DNA from: a virus
DNA length: 40,139 nt
Virus record (IMG/VR): IMGVR_UViG_3300025000_000039
Span: 1 to 40,139 of that record
Reading direction: 5' to 3' (one strand)
Position 1 is the stretch's first letter; each line of letters starts with the position of its first letter. Positions 5,046 to 14,252 of this stretch are shown here, one piece after another. A program made the position numbers and the translations under genes. The notes beneath the pieces were generated by a model. It ran no database searches, was not told where the DNA came from, and saw only the letters and a list, made by a program, of their open reading frames with translations.

Positions 5046-6886
5046 GAATTGTAGCCTCCCGCACTTGTATCGGCGCATGCGTTCGTCGTGCCGGAGTCGG
5101 CGTAGGATTCGTCGTATTTTGTTGTATCATCCGTTGTGCATTGCTGAACCGACTTGCAACTATAGAACCCCTTTTCAACCGAAGAACCGGTGTTGGAAGT
5201 GGAAGATGAGCATGTTATGTTGTTATCAGATACATATCCGTTATAGTTTACAGCTTCGTTGTTATATGATTCGCATGAACTTATCCTCTTGCAAGTGCTA
5301 AAAGCTCCAATGCTAGAAGATGCAATATTCCCGGAAACAATACATGATGAAATGTTATTAGCATTCGCAAATCCCTGTATTGATACAGCCGAGGTTATGT
5401 TGTCTATAACTTTGCACAAGGATATCGTATCTATATAATTGAAACCGTATACGCTTCCATTGCTGTTATATACGTCACAAGATGAAACTGTCTGACAATA
5501 TCCCAAGAACGCCGCCCAGCATCCATCAAATCCGCCACTTGACGTCATCCGACATTTTTCAACTACGCCGGCCCCGTAAATGGCATAAAAATATCCCTCT
5601 TCCGCTGATGTATGCCTATCGCGTATTTCTACCTCGGATATTATTGTCTTATTTCCAAGGGTACATTTTATAATGTAATTTATTGCAGTAGTCCACGTTT
5701 TGCCATTTGTGTAATTGCAGTCAATTACAAGTTTCTCCACTTTGTTATTAGAATATGAAGTACAATCAATCATTATTACATTACTGGTATCTGCCTTGAT
5801 AATTGTGCTGTCGCCAACTCCCGTCAATGTTATATTGTCTTTTAGCGTTATTGATGATAAATTATATGTTCCATGCGTTAATTGTACCCAACCTCCCCCG
5901 AATGTGTTGCTCACGTAGTCAATCGCCGCCTGAATCTGCACATCGTCGTCGATCCCGTCGCAACGGTAGTCGTAGGTGCCGTCATATGAGGAGCTTGCTA
6001 CCGTAACTATATTGGATCGATTGACTCTCCGCTTGGGGCTTCCCCCTGTGGCGAGCCGGGTTGCGTAAAGTGTAGTCTTTGCCCAAGAATCTTCGACGTC
6101 TCGCAAGAGCAGAACAGTGCTCCCGATATCGCCATTAACACGCTCACAGTCAACCGCGTAACATTCCACCGTCGCATCGATGTACTCATTGGTATCCGCC
6201 TCCCCCACGCGCAAGTTGTACCATGCGCCTACCTCATACCATGCGGCAAGTCCGGGAATTTGTAAAGAGTAAACATGCTTTTTCTTCCCCAGCGCCTTGT
6301 ACCAGTAGTCTGCGATGTTCGCGCACTGGGTCGCATCCACTATATAGGGATTTCCAATCTCGAAAACGGTCTCCCCGTTGCGGCGGATGTCGTCGTCGCG
6401 CTTCAGGGAATCGTGGATAAGTTCGCCGTTCTCGCCGGAGTACTGCATGATGCGCTTGCCTTCCAGCGTCATGCTTCGCAGATAAACGTCAAACCCGCGT
6501 CCGTTGTAGAGCTTGAGCGTTGCGCGGTCGGGATAGGTGGTCGTATCAAGGATGGTGTTTGCATTGTCCCTCAGGGCGTTATCAGCCTTGTCGGAACCGT
6601 CTGTGTATTTGACAGATTTTTCTTTCATGACAATATCTTTCACGCCAAGCAATTTTACCTTTTTTATCTGGACATACAATTTTCTGTTTTTAAGGGCTTC
6701 CGCAAAGACAAGCCCGCTGTGAAAATCCGCAAGAGCTTGCGGGTCGGTTGTCCCGGCTTGTGCGTATGTATCCGCTATTTGCTGTATTTCATGTATTTGG
6801 ATAAAGGGAGCGCTAAGGGTCTCGCCTATCGGCTGAAATATATTGCTTGCCACCCACGAAAGCGGATTGCCACCCACGTCAGACAT
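5042..6886 (-). CDS. Tail spike with pectate-lyase-like beta-helix
   Basis: A 614-residue protein. Residues 1 to about 290 look like a tail-attachment part, and from DGIDDDVQIQAAIDYV (about residue 313) onward it is a right-handed beta-helix with repeated short Ser/Cys/Asn turns, as in receptor-binding or sugar-cleaving spikes. The DNA coding for the helix (about 5100-5900) is clearly AT-richer than the first half, suggesting a swapped-in receptor domain. The ATG touches GGAGG with no spacer, so the GTG four codons in may be the true start. No catalytic residues can be assigned. Confidence 0.8.
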   Translation of the reverse strand: MSDVGGNPLSWVASNIFQPIGETLSAPFIQIHEIQQIADTYAQAGTTDPQALADFHSGLVFAEALKNRKLYVQIKKVKLLGVKDIVMKEKSVKYTDGSDKADNALRDNANTILDTTTYPDRATLKLYNGRGFDVYLRSMTLEGKRIMQYSGENGELIHDSLKRDDDIRRNGETVFEIGNPYIVDATQCANIADYWYKALGKKKHVYSLQIPGLAAWYEVGAWYNLRVGEADTNEYIDATVECYAVDCERVNGDIGSTVLLLRDVEDSWAKTTLYATRLATGGSPKRRVNRSNIVTVASSSYDGTYDYRCDGIDDDVQIQAAIDYVSNTFGGGWVQLTHGTYNLSSITLKDNITLTGVGDSTIIKADTSNVIMIDCTSYSNNKVEKLVIDCNYTNGKTWTTAINYIIKCTLGNKTIISEVEIRDRHTSAEEGYFYAIYGAGVVEKCRMTSSGGFDGCWAAFLGYCQTVSSCDVYNSNGSVYGFNYIDTISLCKVIDNITSAVSIQGFANANNISSCIVSGNIASSSIGAFSTCKRISSCESYNNEAVNYNGYVSDNNITCSSSTSNTGSSVEKGFYSCKSVQQCTTDDTTKYDESYADSGTTNACADTSAGGYNS

Positions 6887-9428
6887 CCTCCGAATATTTC
6901 ATTTCTATTTCCTCGGCTCCGTATACCTGCATAAATGTAGCAGAGGTTATCGGGTGATTAAGCTTTCCACCTTCATCCGTCGAAAATCCTGCGGCGGTAG
7001 ATGCCTCCCATAGATTCGTGGTGTTTGTCTCCGGGTTTTTTATGATCACCCCGTGGACCTTGATCGAGTTGGCCCCCTTCACGTCAAGGCTCGTCGCTAT
7101 CCCCCCGAAGTCCTCGATGTCGCCGAGGTTCTCCATGTCGTCGCCGTTGTAACGCACGCGGAACTCAAGCACCCCATCGGGCGTCATCCCCGTATACGCC
7201 GCAATGGACGCGTCGCCGATTTGCTTCAGCGCTTCCCACGCGGTAGCACCCTTCTCGACAAGCGCATACGGGTGCTCGATGTCAACCGCGTCCGCGTCTA
7301 TCGCCACTGTGTCGTAGGTTCCGGCCGTGTAGCTGTCGGCGCTGATGACCCCGGACGTCCCGTCATTCGCGTTCACGATGTTCCAGTCAACCGGATCAAT
7401 CCCGCGCGTGAGCATGAAGCCGTCGGCGTAGAAGGTTGACGTTGCGACCGCGTATAACGCGACCCGCAGGCCGACGCATGACGATGACAGGATGGTACGC
7501 GACACGTTGACGCGGGTAAAGTTGGCAGTGTCCGCCCCGCAAGCCGTCTCGCTCGCCGTGCCGATGATGGTTCCGCCCGAGTCGGTTTCCTCGATTGTGA
7601 TCTTGACCGCGGATGCCGTGCCCTGCCGGATGTAGACGGCAAAATTGAACACGTCGTCCACGTCCATCTTGTCATCGCCGACAAACGTCACCCGCTGGGA
7701 AACCTTGTCGCCGATGGCGTCCGCGATACACTTCATCGAGTACGTTCCGAACTGCGCGTAGGTGTTCGACCGTTCGAACGTCGCCATGCCCGCATTGGTC
7801 CATGAGTTTGCGATGGTCGCATTTTCGACCGAGGAATTGCCGAGGTATTCGCGCACTTCCTTGACCGTCACCAGCCGCGCGATGGAATGGAAGAGCGAGT
7901 CGCTTTCCACAGCCGGGTCGCTTATGTCGTAGGAATCAAACCCGTAGGCGCGGCTAAGTTTCGTTTCGCCAAGCTCGGAAATGCCGTCCTCGATGTCGAT
8001 CGATACTTCGCCTTGGAACTTGTCGGGGGAAGAGCGCTTGAATGCGCCGGGAGTAGTGCGGCCCATGAAGACGGGCTCGCGGATTTGGTCGGTAAGCTCG
8101 GTCCCGTCTCCGATGTAGCACCATTCAACATCCCAATCTGCGCTATCTGAGTACATCCTTACGCTTGAATTGGAAGAGGCGTTTATGGAATATACAATCC
8201 ATTTATCTGATGTTGCCGTATATGATACGCTTCCACCCGACTGAATATTAACCGATACGCTTCCGCTGTTTACCCTTATTTTTATTTTCCATTTTTGGCC
8301 CGCTAAAATTGATCTGTAATATCCCTCGCTTGTTCCGTTTGCAACAATGTTCCATAACCCTTTGCCAAACGATGATGTCGGAGATCCGGAGTTGACAAGC
8401 CACCCGGCATCTATTGCTATAAAAACCATCCCCATATATGTCGGAGTCGTCCCGTTGGGTATGTCTTCCGCAGATCCCGTCCGGCTGAAAACAGATTCTA
8501 TTTCCACACATACCCGGTTTTGCAGGTATTTCTGCGTCCCGTTATAGCGTCCGTTGAACGGGTCGAATGCGTCGTATTGGTCATCAGAAAATTGCCCGTT
8601 GGTATTCAGCAGTGTCATACTCGCCGTGTTCGCCCCGGCGCTTCCGGTCATCAGGTTCTCGACCGACTTGGAAAAGCTGAACGCCTTCACTCCGCGATGG
8701 TCGGAAGGGTCATGGACAACGGGAATCCGTATCCGCTCGCGCCCAAGAGTAGTCCCGTTGAAGTCAAATATCACCTGACGGTCGGCTTGATAGGTCTTGT
8801 ATTCCCCCGTCGGGAGAGTTTCGTCGAGTTCGTGGATTATCCAATAGGAAGATTCTGCGGCTACGGTCGGCATGAAGGAAATGGTGTTGAGCGGAACGAA
8901 GGCACCAGCGCCAGGAACATTCTGTGAGTCGGCATATGTAACTCCATTGACGGTGCAGTAAAAGCCTTTTAACTTTGCGACGTTGTCAAAAAAACAACGA
9001 ACGTATACCCATTTTTGCAGGCTAATTGTCGATGTAAATGCGGTTGTGCTTATATTTGTTCCGGGATTGGTATAAAAGTAAACAGTATCATTTGTGGAGT
9101 TATATGCGATAAGCGCGTTATACGGACTTGTGTCTCCACATATTAATTGATACGATGCCACATCATACGCGAACTCCGGCTTGAACCATCCCTCGATGAT
9201 GAACCGTTGCGGAAGCGTGTACAGATAGGTGAGGTTGGTTGACGCGCCGCACTGCATCCGGTACGTTCCGCGCATATTCTCCGGGATGGAGTTTTTGATA
9301 TACGACACGCCCGCCGAAGTCAACGCCGGGAGCACACGCCCGCGAGGGTTGATGTAGAAGTTAAACCTGTGGTTGTAGTTGACGCGCATGTCGTCCTTCC
9401 ACGACTGCGGGATATACTTGAGCGCCAT
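6879..9428 (-). CDS. Large tail tip protein with LamG-like and carbohydrate-binding modules
   Basis: An 849-residue protein. An N-terminal concanavalin/LamG-like region spans about residues 50-210 (FIIEGWFKPEFAYD, LQKWVYVRCFFDNV). A second beta-sandwich around residues 530-680 (MATFERSNTYAQFGTYSMKC, VFNFAVYIRQGTASAV) resembles carbohydrate-binding modules. The C-terminal part (TAWEALKQIGDASIAAYTGM) resembles tail hub domains. It lies between the tape measure and the spike, as expected for tail-tip proteins. The start codon follows the tape-measure stop directly (TAGATG), and it overlaps the spike gene by eight bases. Confidence 0.75.
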   Translation of the reverse strand: MALKYIPQSWKDDMRVNYNHRFNFYINPRGRVLPALTSAGVSYIKNSIPENMRGTYRMQCGASTNLTYLYTLPQRFIIEGWFKPEFAYDVASYQLICGDTSPYNALIAYNSTNDTVYFYTNPGTNISTTAFTSTISLQKWVYVRCFFDNVAKLKGFYCTVNGVTYADSQNVPGAGAFVPLNTISFMPTVAAESSYWIIHELDETLPTGEYKTYQADRQVIFDFNGTTLGRERIRIPVVHDPSDHRGVKAFSFSKSVENLMTGSAGANTASMTLLNTNGQFSDDQYDAFDPFNGRYNGTQKYLQNRVCVEIESVFSRTGSAEDIPNGTTPTYMGMVFIAIDAGWLVNSGSPTSSFGKGLWNIVANGTSEGYYRSILAGQKWKIKIRVNSGSVSVNIQSGGSVSYTATSDKWIVYSINASSNSSVRMYSDSADWDVEWCYIGDGTELTDQIREPVFMGRTTPGAFKRSSPDKFQGEVSIDIEDGISELGETKLSRAYGFDSYDISDPAVESDSLFHSIARLVTVKEVREYLGNSSVENATIANSWTNAGMATFERSNTYAQFGTYSMKCIADAIGDKVSQRVTFVGDDKMDVDDVFNFAVYIRQGTASAVKITIEETDSGGTIIGTASETACGADTANFTRVNVSRTILSSSCVGLRVALYAVATSTFYADGFMLTRGIDPVDWNIVNANDGTSGVISADSYTAGTYDTVAIDADAVDIEHPYALVEKGATAWEALKQIGDASIAAYTGMTPDGVLEFRVRYNGDDMENLGDIEDFGGIATSLDVKGANSIKVHGVIIKNPETNTTNLWEASTAAGFSTDEGGKLNHPITSATFMQVYGAEEIEMKYSEDV

Positions 9429-11501
9429 CTAGTAACCCCTCGCGGCTTTCGCCATGCCGTTCATTGCAAGCGACTGCACCCGGCGCTCGGCAATTACCGA
9501 GCCGCCGATATTCTGTATCACGGTGTTGTTGACGACCGTTGTTCCGCCCATCCCGCGCTTGTTGTTCGCGCCCCCGAAGGCAAAAGGCTCCGGCCCGGCT
9601 TCGCCTGCGAGGAAAAGGGTCGGCTTCGTGACGATGCCGCTTCCCCCCTCGGCCATGGGAATCGCGCGGATTGCACCCGCCGACCCGTGCGCAAGGGCTG
9701 ACGCCGTGATCGCCGCGCCAAGTCCGGGAATCTTGGTAAAGTCTCCGAGAAGCAGTTTAGCGAGGGCCCCGGCTATGAGCACGTCGGACTCTATCGCCAT
9801 GGCTTCGACAACGGCCGCGACTGCGTTCAGCCCCGCGCGCCCGAAGGCCTTCCAGCCGTCTTCGCCCGTGACAAGCGCGGCTCCGAGGGCTCCGGCCATG
9901 GACTGATAGCCGGACATGGCCGCGTCTGCCTGCGCCTGTTGGGTTTTGGCAAGCGTCTGCACGTATACGATGGCCGTGCTCGCGCTCTGGTTGTAGGCGT
10001 CCATGGCGGCCTGAGCCTCGCGTGTGCCTTGGGCGGCCTTTGCCTGCGCGGCTATTGATTTATCGGTCATCGCAAGATATTCACCTTGGAACATATTGAA
10101 TTCTTTTTGTTCTTCCAGAAACGGCCCTATTGATCCCCCGGAAAATGCATTCTTAAGTTTTTCAGCCATTTCCAATGATGCCGCAAGCGACCCGGTGGTC
10201 GCTCCTTTTGACAGGTTCATCGAAACGATCAACGCGGCGTACGCCTCGGACTGCGCTTCAACCGCGGAGAGTTTGGCCTCTTCAGCTTCCTTGCCGGTTA
10301 GTCTCAGCAGGCCGATGGTCTTGATCCGGTCGGCATATTCGGAGGCGATGGCAAGCCGCTTCCCGTCAAGGTCGGCCTGCCATGCGGCGGCGTCGGCCAG
10401 TTTCTTCGCGGCGGCGGTTGCGGCGGCGTCCCTGCCTGCCGATGCTGCCGCGTACAATTTTTGTAGCCGGTCCTGTTCCTTGAGAGAGGCTATGACGCTT
10501 TTCTGTGCCTCTATCTGCGCCTGTACCTCTTCTGTGCCCCCGTACATTTCTTCCAATGCGCTTCCTGTGCGCCCGGCAGTGGTGGCCATATTCTCAAGAA
10601 CCTTCAGGTAATCATTTGCTATGGTAATCTTGTCCTGAGTTGTCGCCGTTCCCTTGGATGCCTTGTCCATGGCCTCGCTGAAATCATTCTGCGCCTTCAT
10701 GGCTACGCCTATCGCGTCGGCCATGGCAATCCATTTCAGGCGCCACGGGGCGAGGTTGTTCGATATCTGTCTGCCGATTTCTTCGCTCACATCTCCTATC
10801 GAGTTTGCAAGCCGTACCTTCAAATTGGTAGCCAGCTTCCCGGCTTCCTCGGCCGCGCCGCCGTAGGTCTTGTCCAGCTCGTCAAGGATGATCTTCTGCG
10901 CTCCCGCGATGTTGCCCGCCTCGACCATGGCTTTCATCATCTCTTTTTCTTGGGCGGTAAACTTGAAGCCTTGCCGGGAAAGGGAGTCAATACCGAGGAT
11001 CGGGTTGTCAAGCGCTTTCCCGACGGCCTGAGCCGCGGAAGTGAGATCCATCTTCATCACGGTGGCCATGTCAAGGATCGCGGTAGTCGCGTGGTCAAAC
11101 TCGTTCCCGGTGATGTTGCGGAAGCCAAGAAGGACCGTCTGCATGGACTCGACCGTCTCGTCGCCGTATTTGGTGACTTTCTGGAGCTTGCCCGCCATGG
11201 CCTCAAGTTGTCCGCTGGATGTCCACGCTCCCGCTCCTGTTGTCTTGACCGCGTTTGCGAGAAGGGAAGCGGCCTCGGCTTGCGCTCCCCATGACGACTC
11301 CATGGCGTCGGAAACCTGCTTGACCTTCCCGATTATGGCGGTAACTTGGTTGAAGGCGGCAATAGGGCCTTGCATCACGTCGCGCATCTTGGCGAACGCG
11401 GATTGATTTTTGCTTATGGCTCCTTCAAGCTGGAAAAGTTTTGCTATTGCCGCGTCAGTTTCGGCTTTTACGACGATTTTAATTTCTTCGACGGTGGCCA
11501 T
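9429..11501 (-). CDS. Tape measure protein
   Basis: A 690-residue protein with the typical tape-measure order: Lys/Ala-rich N-terminus, tail-length domain (GNEFDHATTAILDMATVM, QAVGKALDNPILGIDSLSRQ), a long coiled coil, hydrophobic helices near residues 555-605 (GLNAVAAVVEAMAIESDVL, GAAITASALAHGSAG) and a C-terminal GGTTVVNNTVIQNIGG segment. At roughly 0.15 nm per residue the tail would be near 100 nm, a rough estimate from the general rule. AGGAG lies upstream of the ATG, and the gene follows the frameshifted tail chaperones. Confidence 0.95.
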   Translation of the reverse strand: MATVEEIKIVVKAETDAAIAKLFQLEGAISKNQSAFAKMRDVMQGPIAAFNQVTAIIGKVKQVSDAMESSWGAQAEAASLLANAVKTTGAGAWTSSGQLEAMAGKLQKVTKYGDETVESMQTVLLGFRNITGNEFDHATTAILDMATVMKMDLTSAAQAVGKALDNPILGIDSLSRQGFKFTAQEKEMMKAMVEAGNIAGAQKIILDELDKTYGGAAEEAGKLATNLKVRLANSIGDVSEEIGRQISNNLAPWRLKWIAMADAIGVAMKAQNDFSEAMDKASKGTATTQDKITIANDYLKVLENMATTAGRTGSALEEMYGGTEEVQAQIEAQKSVIASLKEQDRLQKLYAAASAGRDAAATAAAKKLADAAAWQADLDGKRLAIASEYADRIKTIGLLRLTGKEAEEAKLSAVEAQSEAYAALIVSMNLSKGATTGSLAASLEMAEKLKNAFSGGSIGPFLEEQKEFNMFQGEYLAMTDKSIAAQAKAAQGTREAQAAMDAYNQSASTAIVYVQTLAKTQQAQADAAMSGYQSMAGALGAALVTGEDGWKAFGRAGLNAVAAVVEAMAIESDVLIAGALAKLLLGDFTKIPGLGAAITASALAHGSAGAIRAIPMAEGGSGIVTKPTLFLAGEAGPEPFAFGGANNKRGMGGTTVVNNTVIQNIGGSVIAERRVQSLAMNGMAKAARGY

Positions 11502-11504
11502 GGT

Positions 11505-11756
11505 TTACTCCTGCCCTGCGGCCTTCGGAAACTCGACGCCCGCGTCAAGCGCCCGGAAAAGATCGATGATCTCGATATGGACGGCAAGCTGTTCGGCCCA
11601 TCCGCCTGCGTACGCATATTTTCCGTCCATGGACAGCCTCCGGTAGATCGACAGCATGGCCGCGTAGTCCTCGTCCCGCCCGAAGTCCGGCAGGTGCCAT
11701 TCCTCGTCGTCGTCGTCGCCCTCGCCGTTCGTTATCAGCAGGTCATGGTCAGTCAC
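11505..11756 (-). CDS. Tail assembly chaperone, frameshift extension (T part)
   Basis: The frame is acidic (EGDDDDEEWHLPDFGRDED) and ends AGVEFPKAAGQE just before the tape measure. It stays open upstream of the GTG at 11756 all the way to the poly-A site at 11835-11843, with no stop. A -1 slip there joins it to the chaperone at 11798-12193, giving a fusion of about 229 residues, as in the lambda G/GT pair. It is therefore best read as the extension made by frameshifting, not as a separate protein. Such chaperones load the tape measure before tail-tube polymerisation. Confidence 0.75.
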   Translation of the reverse strand: MTDHDLLITNGEGDDDDEEWHLPDFGRDEDYAAMLSIYRRLSMDGKYAYAGGWAEQLAVHIEIIDLFRALDAGVEFPKAAGQE

Positions 11757-11797
11757 GCCCGGGATCGTCTCGATGATGATCCACGGGCACTCATTTC

Positions 11798-12193
11798 TTA
11801 CGCCTCGGCGGCTGGCGCAGAATCCGGCGATAGCTTTTTTTTTACCTCTTCCGAAAGGCTCATCCCGGTCCAGATTTCAATCCACATGGTCAATACCACG
11901 TTGTTGAGAAACCCCGGTTCAGCAGTAAGCGAAAGAAGCTTGCCGATAGTGTCGATCTTCTGGTCGTCCGAATCATAAAGCCGGTCCAGCCTTGTCACTG
12001 CAAGCGACACCAATTCCAGTTTATCGGTATTTTTGAAATCTACCGTCATCCGTCCCTTGACAGCTTTCCACGCTATATGAGCGCTGACTGTTTCCTTTTC
12101 TTCCACGGTAAGCGGGCGGGTGTAGTAGTCGAACCCGTTCTCGCCTTCCCCGAATGTATGCTTCGTCTCGCCCTTCACCAGTTGTACTTTCAT
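11798..12193 (-). CDS. Tail assembly chaperone (G part)
   Basis: A 131-residue protein (MKVQLVKGETKHTFGEGENG, RPLTVEEKETVSAHIAWKAV, LDRLYDSDDQKIDTIGKLLS). It lies between the tail tube and tape measure genes, the fixed position of this chaperone. The last codons contain the run of nine A used for the -1 frameshift. A terminator-like hairpin followed by TTTTT lies immediately before its ribosome binding site (AAGGGGGAG), so its level may be set below that of the tail tube. Confidence 0.8.
   Translation of the reverse strand: MKVQLVKGETKHTFGEGENGFDYYTRPLTVEEKETVSAHIAWKAVKGRMTVDFKNTDKLELVSLAVTRLDRLYDSDDQKIDTIGKLLSLTAEPGFLNNVVLTMWIEIWTGMSLSEEVKKKLSPDSAPAAEA
11835..11843 (-). promoter_or_regulatory. 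Programmed -1 frameshift site
   Basis: On the minus strand the zero frame reads GTA AAA AAA AAG CTA. It contains the heptamer A AAA AAG, the slippery site of E. coli dnaX. After a -1 slip the ribosome reads AAA GCT ATC and remains open for 110 codons to the stop at 11505. Confidence 0.8.
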
Positions 12194-12205
12194 CTCTCCC
12201 CCTTG

Positions 12206-12256
12206 AAAAACTGGGGCCGCATGGGATTGCGGGTCGGGTTGGCCCGCGCGTGCCCC
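12206..12256 (-). terminator. Leader terminator or attenuator before tail chaperones
   Basis: GGGGC (12252-12256) and GCCCC (12213-12217) close a stem around an inner GCGGG/CCCGC hairpin, followed by AGTTTTT and directly by the AAGGGGGAG ribosome binding site of the next gene. There is no room for a promoter after it. Confidence 0.5.
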
Positions 12257-12265
12257 GTTACCCGT

Positions 12266-12757
12266 TTAAGCCGTGGTACAGACCTGAACTTTGGAAATCG
12301 GAAGGAAGCTTGCGCTGAAGGTCGCCTTCCCCTTGACGGGCACGCCGACCTTGAACGATTGCGTGTAGCCCTTCCAGGAGAACTTCCGCTTGTTGACCGT
12401 GTCGGTCGCGGAAAACACGCGCACGGTGTTGGCCGCCGCAACGACGCCTTCATGAAAAACGTCACCCTGAAGCGTTTTCTGTGTTGAACACGTCCCGTCA
12501 AAGTTGCCGGAAATATTTATCGGGTCCTGATTTACCCGGCCCGGTACGTTTTTGTTTATCGTGTCCTCAAATGCGGTAACGTCGATCATTTCCTTTGTTG
12601 CGCCCAGATCAAGGTTATCGCATCCGCCGATTGTCGTACACGTTCCGACGGTAAACCGGATCGCGTCGGCATCTGCGGAACACGCCGTGCATGTCGGATT
12701 TACCGTCCACATTTTGACCAGCCAATTGAATCCTAGTGAACGAGTCGTAGCGCTCAT
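12266..12757 (-). CDS. Major tail tube protein
   Basis: A 163-residue protein (MSATTRSLGFNWLVKMWTVN, GGCDNLDLGATKEMIDVTAF, KRKFSWKGYTQSFKVGVPVK, GKATFSASFLPISKVQV). Length, beta-rich pattern and position between tail terminator and chaperones fit a siphovirus tail tube. It has an unusual number of cysteines (CTACSADAD, GTCTTIGGC), which could form disulfides. AGGAG precedes the ATG. Confidence 0.85.
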   Translation of the reverse strand: MSATTRSLGFNWLVKMWTVNPTCTACSADADAIRFTVGTCTTIGGCDNLDLGATKEMIDVTAFEDTINKNVPGRVNQDPINISGNFDGTCSTQKTLQGDVFHEGVVAAANTVRVFSATDTVNKRKFSWKGYTQSFKVGVPVKGKATFSASFLPISKVQVCTTA

Positions 12758-12760
12758 TGA

Positions 12761-13402
12761 TTACACTCCTGTACGCCCAAGATCAACGGCGCACTGTTTA
12801 TATCCATTCGAGTAGGCAAGTTTCATCTGTGCCTCATCCGCCATTCCCGCATATTCCTCGATCTTGTCGTCGGCAAGCTTGCCCAGCTTGATCGAAGCTT
12901 CCGCTATCTCGTCGCGTTCATGGCAATAGACCCATCTCCGGCTGAATATCGCTGACCCTTGCGACACCGTAACCGGTATTCCACTCCCGCGAAGCATCCC
13001 TATCCAATAGTAAAACGACTGGCGGAACTGGTTGTACTCCGTGTCCGTCGTCAAGTCGATCCCGTAGAGCACTACCTCGGAAACCTTTTTCTTCCCGTAC
13101 AGAATAAAGGCAGCCATGTAGTCGAAGCTGAACTGAAACATAGGCCCATATTTGCGTACCATTTCGTCAATGGGCAGTGGCCAACAATCAAGCAGGTCAG
13201 CCTTCGGTCCGTCGGTAAGAATAGGGCATCCGTAGCCGTTCAGCCGTGCCGCGTCGTATTCCTTGTGCATCTCGAACACGCGGTCCACGCGCGGGAGGAT
13301 TTTCGCCACGCTCGCGGTCGTCCAGATTTCCCCATCGAAGTTGTCCGACTGCCGCGTCGTTGTCCCGTTGCCTACTAAAGCGATCCTCCGAACCTTTTCC
13401 AC
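12761..13402 (-). CDS. Rossmann-like protein inserted in the tail module
   Basis: A 213-residue protein. RRIALVGNGTTT at the N-terminus is a nucleotide-binding Gly-rich loop; DGEIWTTASVAKILPRVDR and VFEMHKEYDAARL follow, and the second half has FSFDYMAAFILYGKKKVSEV, LYGIDLTTDTEYNQFRQSF and GMLRGSGIPVTV. From memory this is a phage family related to MptE/DUF115-like Rossmann proteins, of unknown activity. It sits between tail tube and tail terminator, where enzymes are unusual. A role in modifying a virion protein is possible but not shown. Confidence 0.65.
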   Translation of the reverse strand: MEKVRRIALVGNGTTTRQSDNFDGEIWTTASVAKILPRVDRVFEMHKEYDAARLNGYGCPILTDGPKADLLDCWPLPIDEMVRKYGPMFQFSFDYMAAFILYGKKKVSEVVLYGIDLTTDTEYNQFRQSFYYWIGMLRGSGIPVTVSQGSAIFSRRWVYCHERDEIAEASIKLGKLADDKIEEYAGMADEAQMKLAYSNGYKQCAVDLGRTGV

Positions 13403-13410
13403 GCTTCCCC

Positions 13411-13806
13411 CTATACCCTTGCATACTCGACCATAACGTCAAACTGAAATTGCCACGCGTTGCCGGTCAACTGGATATCCCGTACCCCGTTGGCGACGAT
13501 GGACGTTACCGAAACTCCGTCGGTCCACGGCGCGATATGGTTCAGGTACTTCCGGGCGGCGAGCGCGATGGACTTGTGCGCCAAGCTGTTTACGACAAGA
13601 TCAAATTGCACCCGCGCAATTCCGGTGTCGGTATTCTCATACGCCTCTTCCTCCGTCGGGTCGGATATAACGTTGTAAAACATATACGGAATCGTCGGAG
13701 TGGACGGAGCCCTGTACGGGTATAATCGCCCACCTATGGTCGCAAGCCATGCCGTCTGTGCCGTCAGCTTGACGTCAAGGGCCTGTTCCACGCATGTACT
13801 GGCCAT
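13411..13806 (-). CDS. Tail terminator (tail completion) protein
   Basis: A 131-residue protein (MASTCVEQALDVKLTAQTAW, ARVQFDLVVNSLAHKSIALA, VRDIQLTGNAWQFQFDVMVE). The pattern of a short helix pair and strands with a final FQFDVMVEY matches DUF3168/gpU-type terminators that cap the tail and join it to the head. Its ATG shares a base with the stop of the neighbouring HK97 gp10-like gene, as usual for this module. Confidence 0.8.
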   Translation of the reverse strand: MASTCVEQALDVKLTAQTAWLATIGGRLYPYRAPSTPTIPYMFYNVISDPTEEEAYENTDTGIARVQFDLVVNSLAHKSIALAARKYLNHIAPWTDGVSVTSIVANGVRDIQLTGNAWQFQFDVMVEYARV

Positions 13807-14252
13807 TACGCACCGCCTTTCAGGTTGGACTCGTAGGCGGCCTTGATAGCGGCCTTTATGACCCCGGAGCGGCGGGCCTCGCGGGCCTTTTTGCTGTAGT
13901 CGATGGCAGGGCGAAGGTAGGGTTGGCGCGGGTAGTTCGGCTGGTCCTTGCGGCCGTACTCGACGGGACCGGCGTATTCAAGGTTGGAACCTACGTAGCC
14001 CTCCGTCCCGTCTGGGCTGGATATCTTCGCGGATTCCGGGGCAACGTCGCCCCCGCCCTTGTTGAACTCCCCCTCAGTGCCGTGCGTTTTCCACATGATG
14101 CTATTTTTCAACTGGCCCTTGTCCACCGGAACAAGTTCCTTTGCAAACCCCGTCAGGATAACGCATTCCCCGGTGACAAGCTTTTCGACCGTTTTTTCGT
14201 CGATGATCTTGGAGTAGTCGATATGGAAGGGGGTTATGGTAACGCCGATCAT
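13806..14252 (-). CDS. HK97 gp10-like tail completion protein
   Basis: A 148-residue protein. The family pattern is clear: VPVDKGQLKNSIMWKT, then GYVGSNLEYAGPVEYG, then PRQPYLRPAIDYSK. These proteins complete the tail end or head-tail joint. The start at 14252 is chosen by the ATGA overlap with the upstream stop; the longer frame upstream is a shadow of that gene. Confidence 0.9.
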   Translation of the reverse strand: MIGVTITPFHIDYSKIIDEKTVEKLVTGECVILTGFAKELVPVDKGQLKNSIMWKTHGTEGEFNKGGGDVAPESAKISSPDGTEGYVGSNLEYAGPVEYGRKDQPNYPRQPYLRPAIDYSKKAREARRSGVIKAAIKAAYESNLKGGA

